A program made the position numbers and the translations under genes. A stretch of DNA of 64,000 bases. It comes from Prosthecobacter dejongeii. Its GTDB lineage: Bacteria > Verrucomicrobiota > Verrucomicrobiia > Verrucomicrobiales > Verrucomicrobiaceae. Under the pieces are notes generated by a model that saw nothing but the letters and a program-made list of their open reading frames with translations, was not told the origin of the DNA and did no database searches. The DNA lies in the NCBI RefSeq assembly GCF_014203045.1, contig NZ_JACHIF010000014.1, positions 34,907 through 98,906 on the forward strand. The letters run 5' to 3'. Shown here piece after piece: positions 27,661-36,574 of the stretch (positions are counted from its first letter, which is position 1; every line of letters begins with the position of its first letter).

Positions 27661-29463
27661 ATGCCTGAGACCGCTCCATCGCCCCTCATCACCAACATTG
27701 CTGCTTACCAGTTCGCCACGCTGACGGATCTTAAGTCGCTGAGGGAACGTCTCGTGGCCCAGTGCAAAGCCTGGGGGCTCAAAGGCACCATCTTGCTTAG
27801 CACGGAAGGGATCAATCTTTTCATCGCTGGGCTACGTCCTCAAATTGACCTTTTGTTGGCCGAACTGCGTGCCTTGCCAGGCCTCGAAAGCCTAACCCCC
27901 AAATTCAGTGAAAGTGCAGATCAGCCCTTTCGCCGCATGTTGGTTCGCATTAAAAAAGAAATCATCGCCTTTGGCGTTGAAGGGATCGAGCCAGCCAAAT
28001 ACACCTCTCCACGGATTGAGGCTAAAACACTCAAACAATGGTTGGATGAAGGTCGCCCCATCACCTTGCTAGATACTCGCAACGATTACGAGGTGAAGCT
28101 AGGCACCTTCAAGAACGCTCATATCATCGGGGTAGATAGCTTTCGCGACTTCCCTGAGGCCGTGCGCCGCCTACCCGAAGAGCTCAAACAGCAGCCCATT
28201 GTCACCTTTTGCACGGGAGGCATTCGCTGTGAAAAAGCCGCGCCCTTCATGGAGCGTGAAGGTTTTCAGCAGGTCTGGCAGTTGGAAGGCGGCATCCTCA
28301 AGTATTTCGAAGAGGTTGGAGCTGCTCATTACGATGGAGAATGTTTTGTTTTCGATCAACGGGTCGGTGTGGATCCAGCTCTTTCAGAGACTGAGTCCAC
28401 CCAGTGTTTCGTCTGCCAGTCCCCATTAACCGAGGAGGATCAAAAAGACTCCCGTTTTGTCGAGCATGTTTCGTGTCCCTACTGCTACAAAACCACGGAG
28501 CAGCAGATGCAGGAAAACATCGCCGCTCGCCACGCCGCCATCCGAGGGGCAACCACCCCTCTCCCAGGCAGCGTGCCTTATGATCACGAGCAGCCGCTAA
28601 ATGTGCCGGAGGCCTGCGATGGGCGGACTCTTTTGGAAACACTCACCACGGTTCTCCCACATGTGCCGCTGGCTGAGTTGCAGTCTCGTTTTGAAAATAA
28701 ACGCATTCTCAATCAAGATCACCAACCGGTTCCTCCACATCACATCGTCAGGGCAGGGGAGCGTTACCTGCGCTTACTCCCGGCAATGGTCGAGCCGACC
28801 GTGAATGCAGACATTCGGCTGCTCCACGAAGACGAGGCCATCATCGTGCTGGAAAAACCTGCCCCGCTGCCAATGCACGCGGGTGGTCGTTTCAATCGCA
28901 ACACGTTGCAATACATTTTGCACCAGGTTTACCAGCCCCAAAAACCTCGTCCGTGTCATCGGCTGGATGCCAACACGACTGGCCTAGTCATCGTCGCCCG
29001 TACACGTCACTTTGCAGGCAATATCCAGACTCAGTTTGCCCAGGGGAAAGTGGCCAAAACTTACCTCGCCCGTGTCCACGGTCATCCTACCGCAGATTCT
29101 TTTCATTCTGAGGCTCCCATCAGCGATGTCCCTGGCGCACTCGGCAGCCGGGACGTGGATGAAGATCAGGGCCGGAGTGCACGCACGGAATTTCGTGTAT
29201 TACGGCGTGAGGCTGATGGTTCATCACTCATTGAAGCACGCCCGATTACGGGCCGAACCAATCAGATCCGTATCCACCTCTGGCAGTTAGGTCACTCGAT
29301 CATCGGGGATCCCGTTTACCTTCCTGGCCAGGCTGTCGGTGATACTCAAACGCTGGATACCGAATCAGATCCTCTCTGTCTTCATGCTTGGAAGGTGACC
29401 TTTACGCATCCTTTGACCAAGCAATCAGCACACTTTGAAACAACACGTCCAGCTTGGGCTTGA
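27661..29463 (+). CDS. TrhO-RluA fusion: tRNA U34 hydroxylase plus pseudouridine synthase
   Basis: 600 residues from the ATG at 27661. The N-terminal ~290 residues are a rhodanese-like TrhO/YceA protein: N-terminal ferredoxin-like part (ITNIAAYQFATLTDLKSLRE), rhodanese part with the active-site loop TFCTGGIRCEKAAPF, and a Cys-rich tail (CFVCQSPL, CPYCY). TrhO makes 5-hydroxyuridine at wobble U34. A linker with an S4-like region (~330-375) leads to an RluA-type pseudouridine synthase with the catalytic HRLDANTTGLVIVAR and RTNQIRIHLWQLGH motifs. Both active sites look intact. The gene is transcribed alone after a terminator. Fusion of a wobble-uridine hydroxylase with an rRNA/tRNA pseudouridine synthase is unusual and suggests coordinated RNA modification. 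Confidence 0.92.
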   Translation: MPETAPSPLITNIAAYQFATLTDLKSLRERLVAQCKAWGLKGTILLSTEGINLFIAGLRPQIDLLLAELRALPGLESLTPKFSESADQPFRRMLVRIKKEIIAFGVEGIEPAKYTSPRIEAKTLKQWLDEGRPITLLDTRNDYEVKLGTFKNAHIIGVDSFRDFPEAVRRLPEELKQQPIVTFCTGGIRCEKAAPFMEREGFQQVWQLEGGILKYFEEVGAAHYDGECFVFDQRVGVDPALSETESTQCFVCQSPLTEEDQKDSRFVEHVSCPYCYKTTEQQMQENIAARHAAIRGATTPLPGSVPYDHEQPLNVPEACDGRTLLETLTTVLPHVPLAELQSRFENKRILNQDHQPVPPHHIVRAGERYLRLLPAMVEPTVNADIRLLHEDEAIIVLEKPAPLPMHAGGRFNRNTLQYILHQVYQPQKPRPCHRLDANTTGLVIVARTRHFAGNIQTQFAQGKVAKTYLARVHGHPTADSFHSEAPISDVPGALGSRDVDEDQGRSARTEFRVLRREADGSSLIEARPITGRTNQIRIHLWQLGHSIIGDPVYLPGQAVGDTQTLDTESDPLCLHAWKVTFTHPLTKQSAHFETTRPAWA

Positions 29464-29506
29464 AAGCGAGTCTTTTGGACCGAGGCATTCAGACTCTGGC
29501 ATCGCC

Positions 29507-30124
29507 TCACTGCAAAAAGGGATTGCTGCGGCGTTCTTCGCCCAAAGTCGTGTCAGGCCCGTGGCCCGGGAAGACTTGAGTCTCTGCGGGCAATGACCAG
29601 AGCTTTTCCCGAATGCCTGTCACCAATTGCTGATGTGAGCCCCCAGGGAAATCAGACCGCCCTAAACTCCCACTGAAGATGACGTCGCCGCTGAAAAGTA
29701 AATTTTCCGCCCCCAGCCAGAAGCAAAGGCTATCGGGTGAGTGTCCTGGAATGTGTTGCAGTTTCCAGACCTGATCTCCCACGGTCACCTCAGTTTGATC
29801 CTTCAGCACATGGTCCACAGCGAATTCAGGCACTGAAAACGCGCTGCCTGCCATCGCGCCAAAGAATTTCTCCAACGTCAGATCGCGATCAAACTCAGTC
29901 CATGCGTAAACAGGGCATGCATGTCCTTCCTTCACTGCCGATGCGTCCATCACATGATCAAAATGTTGATGAGTCAAAAATAACGCATCCACTTTTACGT
30001 TTTGGCTTTCCAGCCATCTCGCGACCCCCTGGGGAGCATCCACGAGGAGATTAAATCGCGGCATGCGGAGCAAATGGCCGTTGGTTTCGACGATTCCCCC
30101 TGTATAAGTTTCCAATTGTAACAT
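29507..30124 (-). CDS. MBL-fold hydrolase (glyoxalase II-like)
   Basis: 205 residues from the ATG at 30124; an in-frame extension to 30367 would run into the prc promoter region and is rejected. Metallo-beta-lactamase motifs in order: THQHFDH (H-x-H-x-D-H), IPGHSPDSLCFWL, LLFSGDVIFSGSLGRSDFPG (bridging Asp), and FPGHGPDTTLGEE. The compact size and GHGPDT end fit glyoxalase II-like thioesterases of the YcbL type. It is divergent from prc across ~100 bp. No signal peptide. Confidence 0.88.
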   Translation of the reverse strand: MLQLETYTGGIVETNGHLLRMPRFNLLVDAPQGVARWLESQNVKVDALFLTHQHFDHVMDASAVKEGHACPVYAWTEFDRDLTLEKFFGAMAGSAFSVPEFAVDHVLKDQTEVTVGDQVWKLQHIPGHSPDSLCFWLGAENLLFSGDVIFSGSLGRSDFPGGSHQQLVTGIREKLWSLPAETQVFPGHGPDTTLGEERRSNPFLQ

Positions 30125-30226
30125 AACCTTCTGCTGATGTGGGAAACCTGTGGACATTTCAAGCTGCAAACAGCAAAATTGATGACGATTTCTCCCGCTG
30201 GAATGCGTAATTAGTGAGCAAACCCC

Positions 30227-32560
30227 ATGACTCGTAACCCCTTGTCTCTCGTGGCCGCCGGCATGGCGACCATTTCCATGGCCTTCACGCCTGCCCGTGC
30301 CGAGACCAATTTTGGTCAAGTCGCCATGCATGTAGCCTACATGCTTCAGAGTCAGCATTACTCTCACCGAGACTTCGACGATGAAGTTTCGGCCAAACTC
30401 CTTCAGAACTACTTAAACCTGCTCGACTTTCGACACGTCTTCTTTACTCAGGCGGATGTAGATGGCTTCAAAAGCAAGTATGACACCACCCTCGATGACC
30501 ATGTGCTGATGCGTAACATTAGTCCTGCCATCGAGATCTACGACATTTACAAACAGCGTGTCAAAGAGCGTATCGAGTTCACTCAAAAAGCTCTTAAAGA
30601 TCACAAATTCACTTTCGATTCCACACGGACCATCGAGTTGAAACGCGACGCTGCTCCTTACCCAAAAACTAAAGAAGAGCAGGACAAAATTTGGTATGAT
30701 ATTCTTGAGGACAATCTTCTTCAGGAAAAACTGGCAGATCAGGCTAAAGAAGAGGACGCCAAAAAGAAAGCGGCTGAAAAGGCCAAAAAAGACGCTGAGA
30801 AAAAGCCAGACACGGCGGCTGCCCCAAAAGCAGAAGCGGACAAAGCAGTCGCGGCCAAGCCAGCAACTCCATCTAAGGAAGAAAAGCCACTGACTCCAGA
30901 GGAACGCGTCTTGAAAGACTATGAGCGGTTGCTCGAAAGCATTGAGGAAAATGACCGTGAAGATGTCGTGGACTTCTTTCTTTCCAGCCTCTCCGCAGCG
31001 TATGATCCGCACACGGAATACATGAGTGTCAATGAGACGGATAACTTCAATATCCAGATGAAGCACAAGCTCGTCGGTATCGGTGCACTTCTTGGTTTGG
31101 TGGATGACGTTGCCCAGATCCAGGGCATCGTGGTTGGTGGTCCAGCCGACAAACAAGGAGAGTTAAAGCTCAATGATAAGATCACTGGTGTGGCTCAGGG
31201 AGATGCCGAATTCGTTGAGACTAAGTACATGAAGTTGCAGAAGATTGTGGACATGATCCGCGGTAAAGATGGCAGTTCCGTTCGCCTTCGTGTCAATCCG
31301 GCCGATGATCCAACGGCTACCAAGATCATCACCATCGTTCGTGGCGAAGTTGAGCTCAAAGAAAAACTCGCCAATGCCGAACTTCTCCTGACACCTGCTG
31401 AAATGGGCCCACCCATGAAGATCGGCTGGATCAATCTTTCATCCTTCTATGCCGACATGGAAGAAGGCACTGTTAGCACCACGGATGACGTGCAGCGCCT
31501 GCTCTCCCGTCTTATGAAGGAGAAGATTGATGGCCTTGTTTTAGATCTTCGCGGCAATGGCGGCGGCTCTCTTGAGGAAGCTATCCGTCTCACGGGTCTT
31601 TTTGTTCCCGCAGGCCCAGTCGTTCAGGCTAAAGATTGGCGCGGTTCCATCTCATGGCGCGAGTGTGAGACCCCGAAAGCCTTTTACGATGGTCCCATGA
31701 TTGTCCTCACGGATAAGACAAGTGCCTCGGCTTCTGAAATTCTTGCCGCTGCCCTTCAAGATTACCGCCGTGCCTTGATTGTCGGGGACAAATCCACCTT
31801 CGGAAAAGGCACCGTGCAGACCATTCTGCCTGTGGATCGGTTTATGCCCTTTTTCAGCGATAAGAGCCGAGCTGGAAACCTGAAGGTTACCATTCAGAAG
31901 TTCTACCGTATCGCCGGCGGTTCGACACAGCTTAAGGGCGTCGAGCCCGATCTCGTTCTTCCTTCGATCCGTGACGTCTTAGACATTGGCGAAGCTTCAG
32001 CAGAAAATCCTCTTCCGTACGATACCATTCCTGCTCGTAAATACGGACTCATCAGTGAAAAGCCCTATCCGCTCGAAGAATTGCGCAACCGTCTGACTGG
32101 ACGCTTGGCGAGCAATCCTGAGTTTCAGTACATTCTGGAAGAGTCTAAACGACTCAAGGAGCGCATTGACCGCAACACCGCGACACTGAGCCTTGCAGAG
32201 CGCGAAAAAGAGACCGCAGAAACCAAAGCACGTCGCGAGAAACAAGAAGCTGAGCGTGCTGAGCGCGTCAAAGTTCTCAACGACAAGTTGAAGTTGGATG
32301 GGTTCAAAACCTACCACCTCACCCTCGATAATGTGGACGCGGCTGAACTTGTACCTGAGTCTGCCTTCACTCGAGAACAAAGCACAGGCATGAAAATGGC
32401 GGTCAAAGCTGATGGTGAAGAGGGTGCCTCTGAACTCTCTAAATTCCCCTACGGACTGGAGCCTACCAAGCTAGAAACCGTGAACATCATGCGTGATTTC
32501 TTGGAGCTTACCAGCAAGCGCCCGACAACGGCCAAGGCTGAAGACAAAGCAACCAAGTAA
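30227..32560 (+). CDS. prc: Tail-specific C-terminal processing protease (S41A)
   Basis: 777 residues. A signal peptide (SLVAAGMATISMAFTPARA) is followed by a helical N-terminal domain (HYSHRDFDDEVSAKLLQNYL), a Lys/Ala/Glu-rich low-complexity insert (~190-225), a PDZ domain (~275-380), and the S41 catalytic domain with nucleophile region DKTSASASEIL and general-base region STFGKGTVQT. A C-terminal DUF3340-like segment follows. It degrades or trims periplasmic proteins at their C-termini and affects envelope maintenance. A terminator follows at 32596. Length is typical of Prc; the charged insert is longer than I would expect. Confidence 0.93.
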   Translation: MTRNPLSLVAAGMATISMAFTPARAETNFGQVAMHVAYMLQSQHYSHRDFDDEVSAKLLQNYLNLLDFRHVFFTQADVDGFKSKYDTTLDDHVLMRNISPAIEIYDIYKQRVKERIEFTQKALKDHKFTFDSTRTIELKRDAAPYPKTKEEQDKIWYDILEDNLLQEKLADQAKEEDAKKKAAEKAKKDAEKKPDTAAAPKAEADKAVAAKPATPSKEEKPLTPEERVLKDYERLLESIEENDREDVVDFFLSSLSAAYDPHTEYMSVNETDNFNIQMKHKLVGIGALLGLVDDVAQIQGIVVGGPADKQGELKLNDKITGVAQGDAEFVETKYMKLQKIVDMIRGKDGSSVRLRVNPADDPTATKIITIVRGEVELKEKLANAELLLTPAEMGPPMKIGWINLSSFYADMEEGTVSTTDDVQRLLSRLMKEKIDGLVLDLRGNGGGSLEEAIRLTGLFVPAGPVVQAKDWRGSISWRECETPKAFYDGPMIVLTDKTSASASEILAAALQDYRRALIVGDKSTFGKGTVQTILPVDRFMPFFSDKSRAGNLKVTIQKFYRIAGGSTQLKGVEPDLVLPSIRDVLDIGEASAENPLPYDTIPARKYGLISEKPYPLEELRNRLTGRLASNPEFQYILEESKRLKERIDRNTATLSLAEREKETAETKARREKQEAERAERVKVLNDKLKLDGFKTYHLTLDNVDAAELVPESAFTREQSTGMKMAVKADGEEGASELSKFPYGLEPTKLETVNIMRDFLELTSKRPTTAKAEDKATK

Positions 32561-32595
32561 CCTCGAAAACAGGCTGCAAGTCCCTCCCATCAATC

Positions 32596-32626
32596 AAGCG
32601 CGTCCTCCATTGGGGGACGCGCTTTT
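32596..32626 (+). terminator. Rho-independent terminator of prc
   Basis: AAGCGCGTCC pairs with GGGACGCGCTT, ending in TTTT (to 32626). It is preceded by CAATC. The same stem family as the uxaC terminator at 27498. It sits in the tail-to-tail gap between prc and the purC-like gene. Confidence 0.85.
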
Positions 32627-32661
32627 AGTTTTACGCCGTCAGCTAAAACTTAGCCATGGAT

Positions 32662-33972
32662 CTAAATGCCGTTGAGCTTCAGCAAATCTGCCAACAGTCC
32701 ACGACTGCGATAAAATTCGGCCTCGGCCAGCCCTGTTTCTACCAATCCAGCGCGGATGGCATCTGCATCTTTTTCGCCCAAAACGTGAGACTTGATCAAA
32801 GCAGTCTTGCGTGCCTGGAGATCCAAAAAGCTTGCATCCACCTCGGGGGTGATGGGGTATGTCCCTGCAGCTTGGCCTTCCTTGAGCACCTGCTTGAATG
32901 GAGTGCCCAGCTTTTGCGCCTCAGCCTTCGCTGCATTGATACCCGCATACCAGTCCGCACACACCAGGCGATAGTAATCGCGCATAGCCTGCTTGTTGTA
33001 GTGAATGATCAGGTTAGTTTCATCCACGGATACTGTGCTGGTGGCTCGGAAACTGTCTGCATCAATCGTATCCACAAAGAGCAATTCCTCCTGATCCACA
33101 GCAAACTCCCACTTTAAATCCCAGAGTTGAAGGCCGATTTCATCGAGCAAATCTCGCACTGCCCAGGCCCCTAAAAGAGCCATCTTGATGGTATCAGTGA
33201 AATGTTGGGAACTGAGTCCAGACATCAAAAGAGCCTCTTGTTTGCTCACCGCACGGTCTTCAGGCTCGTACTTGCTCGTCAGATCATAGATGGGGCGGTC
33301 CAGCATCTGCCACGCCTGCATCGGGCTCGTCAGTCCCAGTTCCTGCTCAAAGGCGCGACGTTCCTTTTCACTCAGAGCCTCGTATTTGCGCAGGATGGAG
33401 CTCCCACTGGTCACGCCAAATCTCACAATGTACTCCAGCGGCACCACATAAGTGTTGCTCTGATGAAACTGAGCATAGTCGAAAACAAAATTGCCCATCA
33501 CATTGCGCTGTGGGGGCTTCATGACGGGAAAGCGACGCACAACATTGTAGCAGCTCGGCGTTGTAGGCATACCGCTAGTTGCGACGTCGCCAGTTTCACC
33601 ATCCAGCATGCCCACATGGTGGGTATGGGCTCCTGTTTCCAACATCGTTTGTAGCGGACCGTCCATCAATTGATCCCGCCAAGTGGTACCCAACTTGTCC
33701 TCTTTCAGCAAAGCCGACTGAACGCGAGTCCAGGTACCAGGCTGTGTCAGCCTCGTGTACATCGCGTGGCGGAAGATGGCACGATTCAAGTCATTACCAG
33801 CAATGCTGAAAATGCTACCCACGTCGAAAACCGAGCCCGCAGGGGTCGTCTCGCAGACAATATAGGCCGGGTGATCTGGCACCGCATAAAGGTGCTGCAC
33901 AGAGCCGAGATAAACAGGCTCTCCGAGCTGGGACAGATCGAGACGGGCTGGGGCAGGGGCTGGATAAGACAT
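32662..33972 (-). CDS. purC: SAICAR synthase-like protein (divergent PurC)
   Basis: 436 residues from the ATG at 33972, longer than typical bacterial PurC (about 240-300). The SAICAR synthetase pattern is recognisable: YLGSVQHLYAV at the nucleotide-binding start, PLEYIVRFGVTSGSS (the V-P-x-E-V-V-V-R-x-x-x-x-G-S block), RPIYDLTSKYE, and LWDLKWEFAVDQEELLFVDT (the K-x-E-F-G metal-site region). It condenses CAIR with aspartate in purine synthesis. Divergence and the inserts leave open a modified substrate. It is divergent from pyrD across about 100 bp, so the two nucleotide genes may share a control region. Confidence 0.8.
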   Translation of the reverse strand: MSYPAPAPARLDLSQLGEPVYLGSVQHLYAVPDHPAYIVCETTPAGSVFDVGSIFSIAGNDLNRAIFRHAMYTRLTQPGTWTRVQSALLKEDKLGTTWRDQLMDGPLQTMLETGAHTHHVGMLDGETGDVATSGMPTTPSCYNVVRRFPVMKPPQRNVMGNFVFDYAQFHQSNTYVVPLEYIVRFGVTSGSSILRKYEALSEKERRAFEQELGLTSPMQAWQMLDRPIYDLTSKYEPEDRAVSKQEALLMSGLSSQHFTDTIKMALLGAWAVRDLLDEIGLQLWDLKWEFAVDQEELLFVDTIDADSFRATSTVSVDETNLIIHYNKQAMRDYYRLVCADWYAGINAAKAEAQKLGTPFKQVLKEGQAAGTYPITPEVDASFLDLQARKTALIKSHVLGEKDADAIRAGLVETGLAEAEFYRSRGLLADLLKLNGI

Positions 33973-34070
33973 GGTCAATGAACTCCTACTTTTCAGTGCG
34001 GGCCGAGAAGATTGCAAGAGGGGGGTTGCACAGTCTTGACACTCAGACTCTTCGCAGGCAGGAAAGAATC

Positions 34071-35099
34071 ATGTCTCTCATCGCCAATCTCTACCCGCTG
34101 ATGAAACCCTGGCTGTTCCGCATGGATGCGGAACGTGCTCATGAGTGGACGACACGCATGATGAGGATCTCTCACAGCCTAGGGCTACTGACGGTGGGAC
34201 AGGAAAAGATAGCCGTGAGGCCGGTGGAATGCCTGGGTTTGAAGTTCCCCAACGTTCTCGGTTTAGCCGCCGGAATGGACAAATCAGCCTCTGCCGTTGA
34301 GGCTTGGTCGGCCCTGGGCTTTGGCTTCGTCGAAGTAGGCACCCTGACACCACGCCCGCAGCCGGGTAACCCCAAGCCGCGCCTTTTTCGCCTGCCGGAG
34401 CATGAGGCGCTGATCAATCGCATGGGCTTTAACAATCCTGGCATCCACTCCGCCGTGAAGCGCCTGAGAAATCGCCGCACCTCGGCAGTGGTCGGCGTGA
34501 ACATCGGCAAGAACTTCGATACCCCCAATGAAGGCGCAGTGAATGACTATTTGCTGGGTCTGAAAGCGGCCTACCCAGTGGCGGACTACATCGCCGTGAA
34601 CATCTCCAGCCCCAATACAAAAGGCCTGCGCGACCTCCAGGCAGAGGACTCGATTCGCTCTTTATTAGGCGCATTGAAGACCGAGCAGGCTCGCTTGGCC
34701 AGTGAGCATGGAAAAACCAAACCTGTTTTGGTGAAAATTGCCCCGGATCTGGAGGAGTCGCAGATCGAAGCTCTCGCCCGTGTTTTCAATGAACTGGCGG
34801 TAGATGGTGTCATCGCCACGAATACAACCATCAACCGTGCAGCCGTGGTGGGGCATCCTTTAGAAAATGAGGCAGGTGGTCTCAGCGGGGCACCCGTCAC
34901 CCAGCGTTCGACCGAGGTCATTCGGGCCTTTCGTAGCTTGCTAAATCCACGCCCCCCCATCATCGGTGTTGGCGGCATTCTGAGTGGCCAGCAGGCCGCA
35001 GATAAACTCCAGGCGGGTGCCCAGCTGGTGCAGGTTTACAGCGGTCTCGTTTATCGCGGTCCGGGTCTCGTCCAGGATATTTTGCAAAAGGTGGGGTAG
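34071..35099 (+). CDS. pyrD: Dihydroorotate dehydrogenase (quinone), class 2
   Basis: 342 residues from the ATG at 34071, preceded by a good AGGAAAG. The N-terminal amphipathic segment (LYPLMKPWLFRMDAERAHEW) is the membrane-associating extension of class 2 enzymes. FMN and active-site motifs: LAAGMDKSASAVEAWSALGF, INRMGFNNPG, VNISSPNTKGLRDLQ (catalytic Ser), VKIAPDL, ATNTTINR and IGVGGILSG. It oxidises dihydroorotate with quinone reduction in pyrimidine synthesis. It is divergent from the purC-like gene and followed closely by a CDGSH gene. Confidence 0.96.
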   Translation: MSLIANLYPLMKPWLFRMDAERAHEWTTRMMRISHSLGLLTVGQEKIAVRPVECLGLKFPNVLGLAAGMDKSASAVEAWSALGFGFVEVGTLTPRPQPGNPKPRLFRLPEHEALINRMGFNNPGIHSAVKRLRNRRTSAVVGVNIGKNFDTPNEGAVNDYLLGLKAAYPVADYIAVNISSPNTKGLRDLQAEDSIRSLLGALKTEQARLASEHGKTKPVLVKIAPDLEESQIEALARVFNELAVDGVIATNTTINRAAVVGHPLENEAGGLSGAPVTQRSTEVIRAFRSLLNPRPPIIGVGGILSGQQAADKLQAGAQLVQVYSGLVYRGPGLVQDILQKVG

Positions 35100-35141
35100 G
35101 GGATACGGCAATCTCTGAGTGAGTTTCCTTCTCATCCCTCC

Positions 35142-35414
35142 ATGCTGCCTAAAATTCATGCTCTGCGGCCAGCTATCCTAGAGCTAGAGCCTGGAGAATA
35201 TTTCTGGTGTTCCTGCGGCCTCAGTGGTCATCAGCCCATGTGCGATGGTGAACATACCGGGACGGGATTACGTTCTAAAAAATTCATCCTCACGGAACGC
35301 TGCACCGTGCGCTTGTGCAATTGCAAGCACACGCAGACACCCCCATTCTGCGATGGTAGCCACGTGGGGATGGTTCCACCTGATTTTACTTTTACAACCC
35401 ACCCCGCTGTCTGA
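35142..35414 (+). CDS. CDGSH-type iron-sulfur protein
   Basis: 90 residues with two CDGSH-like motifs: FWCSCGLSGHQPMCDGEH and VRLCNCKHTQTPPFCDGSH, each with the 3 Cys + 1 His set that binds a [2Fe-2S] cluster. A tandem (class III, mitoNEET-like) arrangement. Role is probably redox or cluster transfer. Its last 23 bp overlap the 3' end of trmL on the opposite strand. Confidence 0.88.
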   Translation: MLPKIHALRPAILELEPGEYFWCSCGLSGHQPMCDGEHTGTGLRSKKFILTERCTVRLCNCKHTQTPPFCDGSHVGMVPPDFTFTTHPAV

Positions 35415-35850
35415 CCGCCTCATAGAGAGTGATCGCCACGGCGGTGGCTAGATTCAGGCTTCGAGTTCCCCGCATCGGGATGCGCAGCACTTGGTCTGGA
35501 TGGCTCTTCATCAAAGCTTCCGGGACGCCTCGTGTTTCAGGCCCAAAAACCAGGTAAAGCTCCTGGCTGCGGGTGAAGTCTGCTTCCCAGTGCAGCTTTT
35601 CGCCTTGTACTTCCACGTAGAAAAATTCAGATTCCGGCGCTGCTGTGGCATGCATCTCCTCCCAGGTGTCCCACACCCGCACGTCCACCTCTGCCCAGTA
35701 ATCCAGCCCACTGCGCTTTAAATATTTGTCTTCCAGACTAAAGCCTAGAGGTTTGATCAGATGTAGCCTAGCTCCCGTGGCTAGGCATAAGCGACCCGCA
35801 GCCCCCGTATTGTGGGGAATTTCAGGCTGGTAAAGAACGATGTGTAGCAT
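35392..35850 (-). CDS. trmL: tRNA (cytidine/uridine-34-2'-O)-methyltransferase
   Basis: 152 residues from the ATG at 35850, typical for TrmL. SPOUT motifs: LYQPEIPHNTGAAGRLCLATG (N-terminal), PLGFSLEDKYLKRSGLDYW, VFGPETRGVPEALMKSHPDQV, and the trefoil-knot end LRIPMRGTRSLNLATAVAITLYE. It 2'-O-methylates the wobble base of leucine tRNAs. The 3' ends of trmL and the CDGSH gene overlap by 23 bp. Confidence 0.93.
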   Translation of the reverse strand: MLHIVLYQPEIPHNTGAAGRLCLATGARLHLIKPLGFSLEDKYLKRSGLDYWAEVDVRVWDTWEEMHATAAPESEFFYVEVQGEKLHWEADFTRSQELYLVFGPETRGVPEALMKSHPDQVLRIPMRGTRSLNLATAVAITLYEAVRQRGGL

Positions 35851-35910
35851 GGAACGGCAGTCTTCACCGGAATGCAGCCTCAACGGGAATGCAAGGTGTG
35901 AGCACGCTTA

Positions 35911-36375
35911 TCATTTGAGATGAGGTTGATCTAAAAACGCACGCTGGGCGGCGACCATTCGCAAGTTCTCCACCCGTTGAATCTGGTTGGTTGCAGTGAG
36001 CTGCAATGAAGGGAGATTGAGTCCAGTATCGAGACATTCCAGGGAGCGCCAAAGTCGCAATTTTCCTTCGATGCCAAGAATTAAAACCTCCAGAGATTCC
36101 AAGAGGCCTAAATCACCGCTGCCAGTCTTGACCTCCAGCAGCTTTTCCGCCATCCACGCTCCTGCCTTTTTGACGCTCCCTTCAGTCTGGCCTAAACGGT
36201 CTAACAAACGTTTGAGTTGCTGCTGGTCAGCCTCCACTTCTGCCTTCAGGGTCTGCATCTGTTCAGCTTCAGGTTCATCTGCATAAACGACGATAAGATG
36301 TTCTATCAGTTGCAGCGCAGCCACCGAGCCTGCGAGATGATCTTTGAGGTATTGAGTTAAATTTTCCAGGTTCAT
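35911..36375 (-). CDS. Unknown all-helical protein
   Basis: 154 residues, predicted almost entirely helical (LENLTQYLKDHLAGSVAALQLIEHL, then EPEAEQMQTLKAEVEADQQQL). It resembles a ferritin-like or four-helix-bundle protein, but no metal-binding E-x-x-H pattern is obvious. No signal peptide. It follows trmL (minus strand, 60 bp apart). No function assigned. Confidence 0.55.
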   Translation of the reverse strand: MNLENLTQYLKDHLAGSVAALQLIEHLIVVYADEPEAEQMQTLKAEVEADQQQLKRLLDRLGQTEGSVKKAGAWMAEKLLEVKTGSGDLGLLESLEVLILGIEGKLRLWRSLECLDTGLNLPSLQLTATNQIQRVENLRMVAAQRAFLDQPHLK

Positions 36376-36574
36376 GTATTAAACATCGTTCCTACCGATA
36401 GCACTGCGCTTGGCGAGGTGTTTCCGGCACCTCATGAGACCTCATTATCACAATAACACAGTCCTTCGACAGGAATGGGGGACTTTTCTGTCTTGGCAAA
36501 GGTGCGGTTAGCCGACAAACTATCGTTCCTGTCCGCGTTTGTCTTTCAGCAACCCCTCATCTTGACCTGCTCCT

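Noticed and set aside
30125..30367. N-terminal extension of the MBL hydrolase frame
   Set aside because: It would cover the start of prc on the other strand and has no MBL sequence; the ATG at 30124 gives a normal-length protein.
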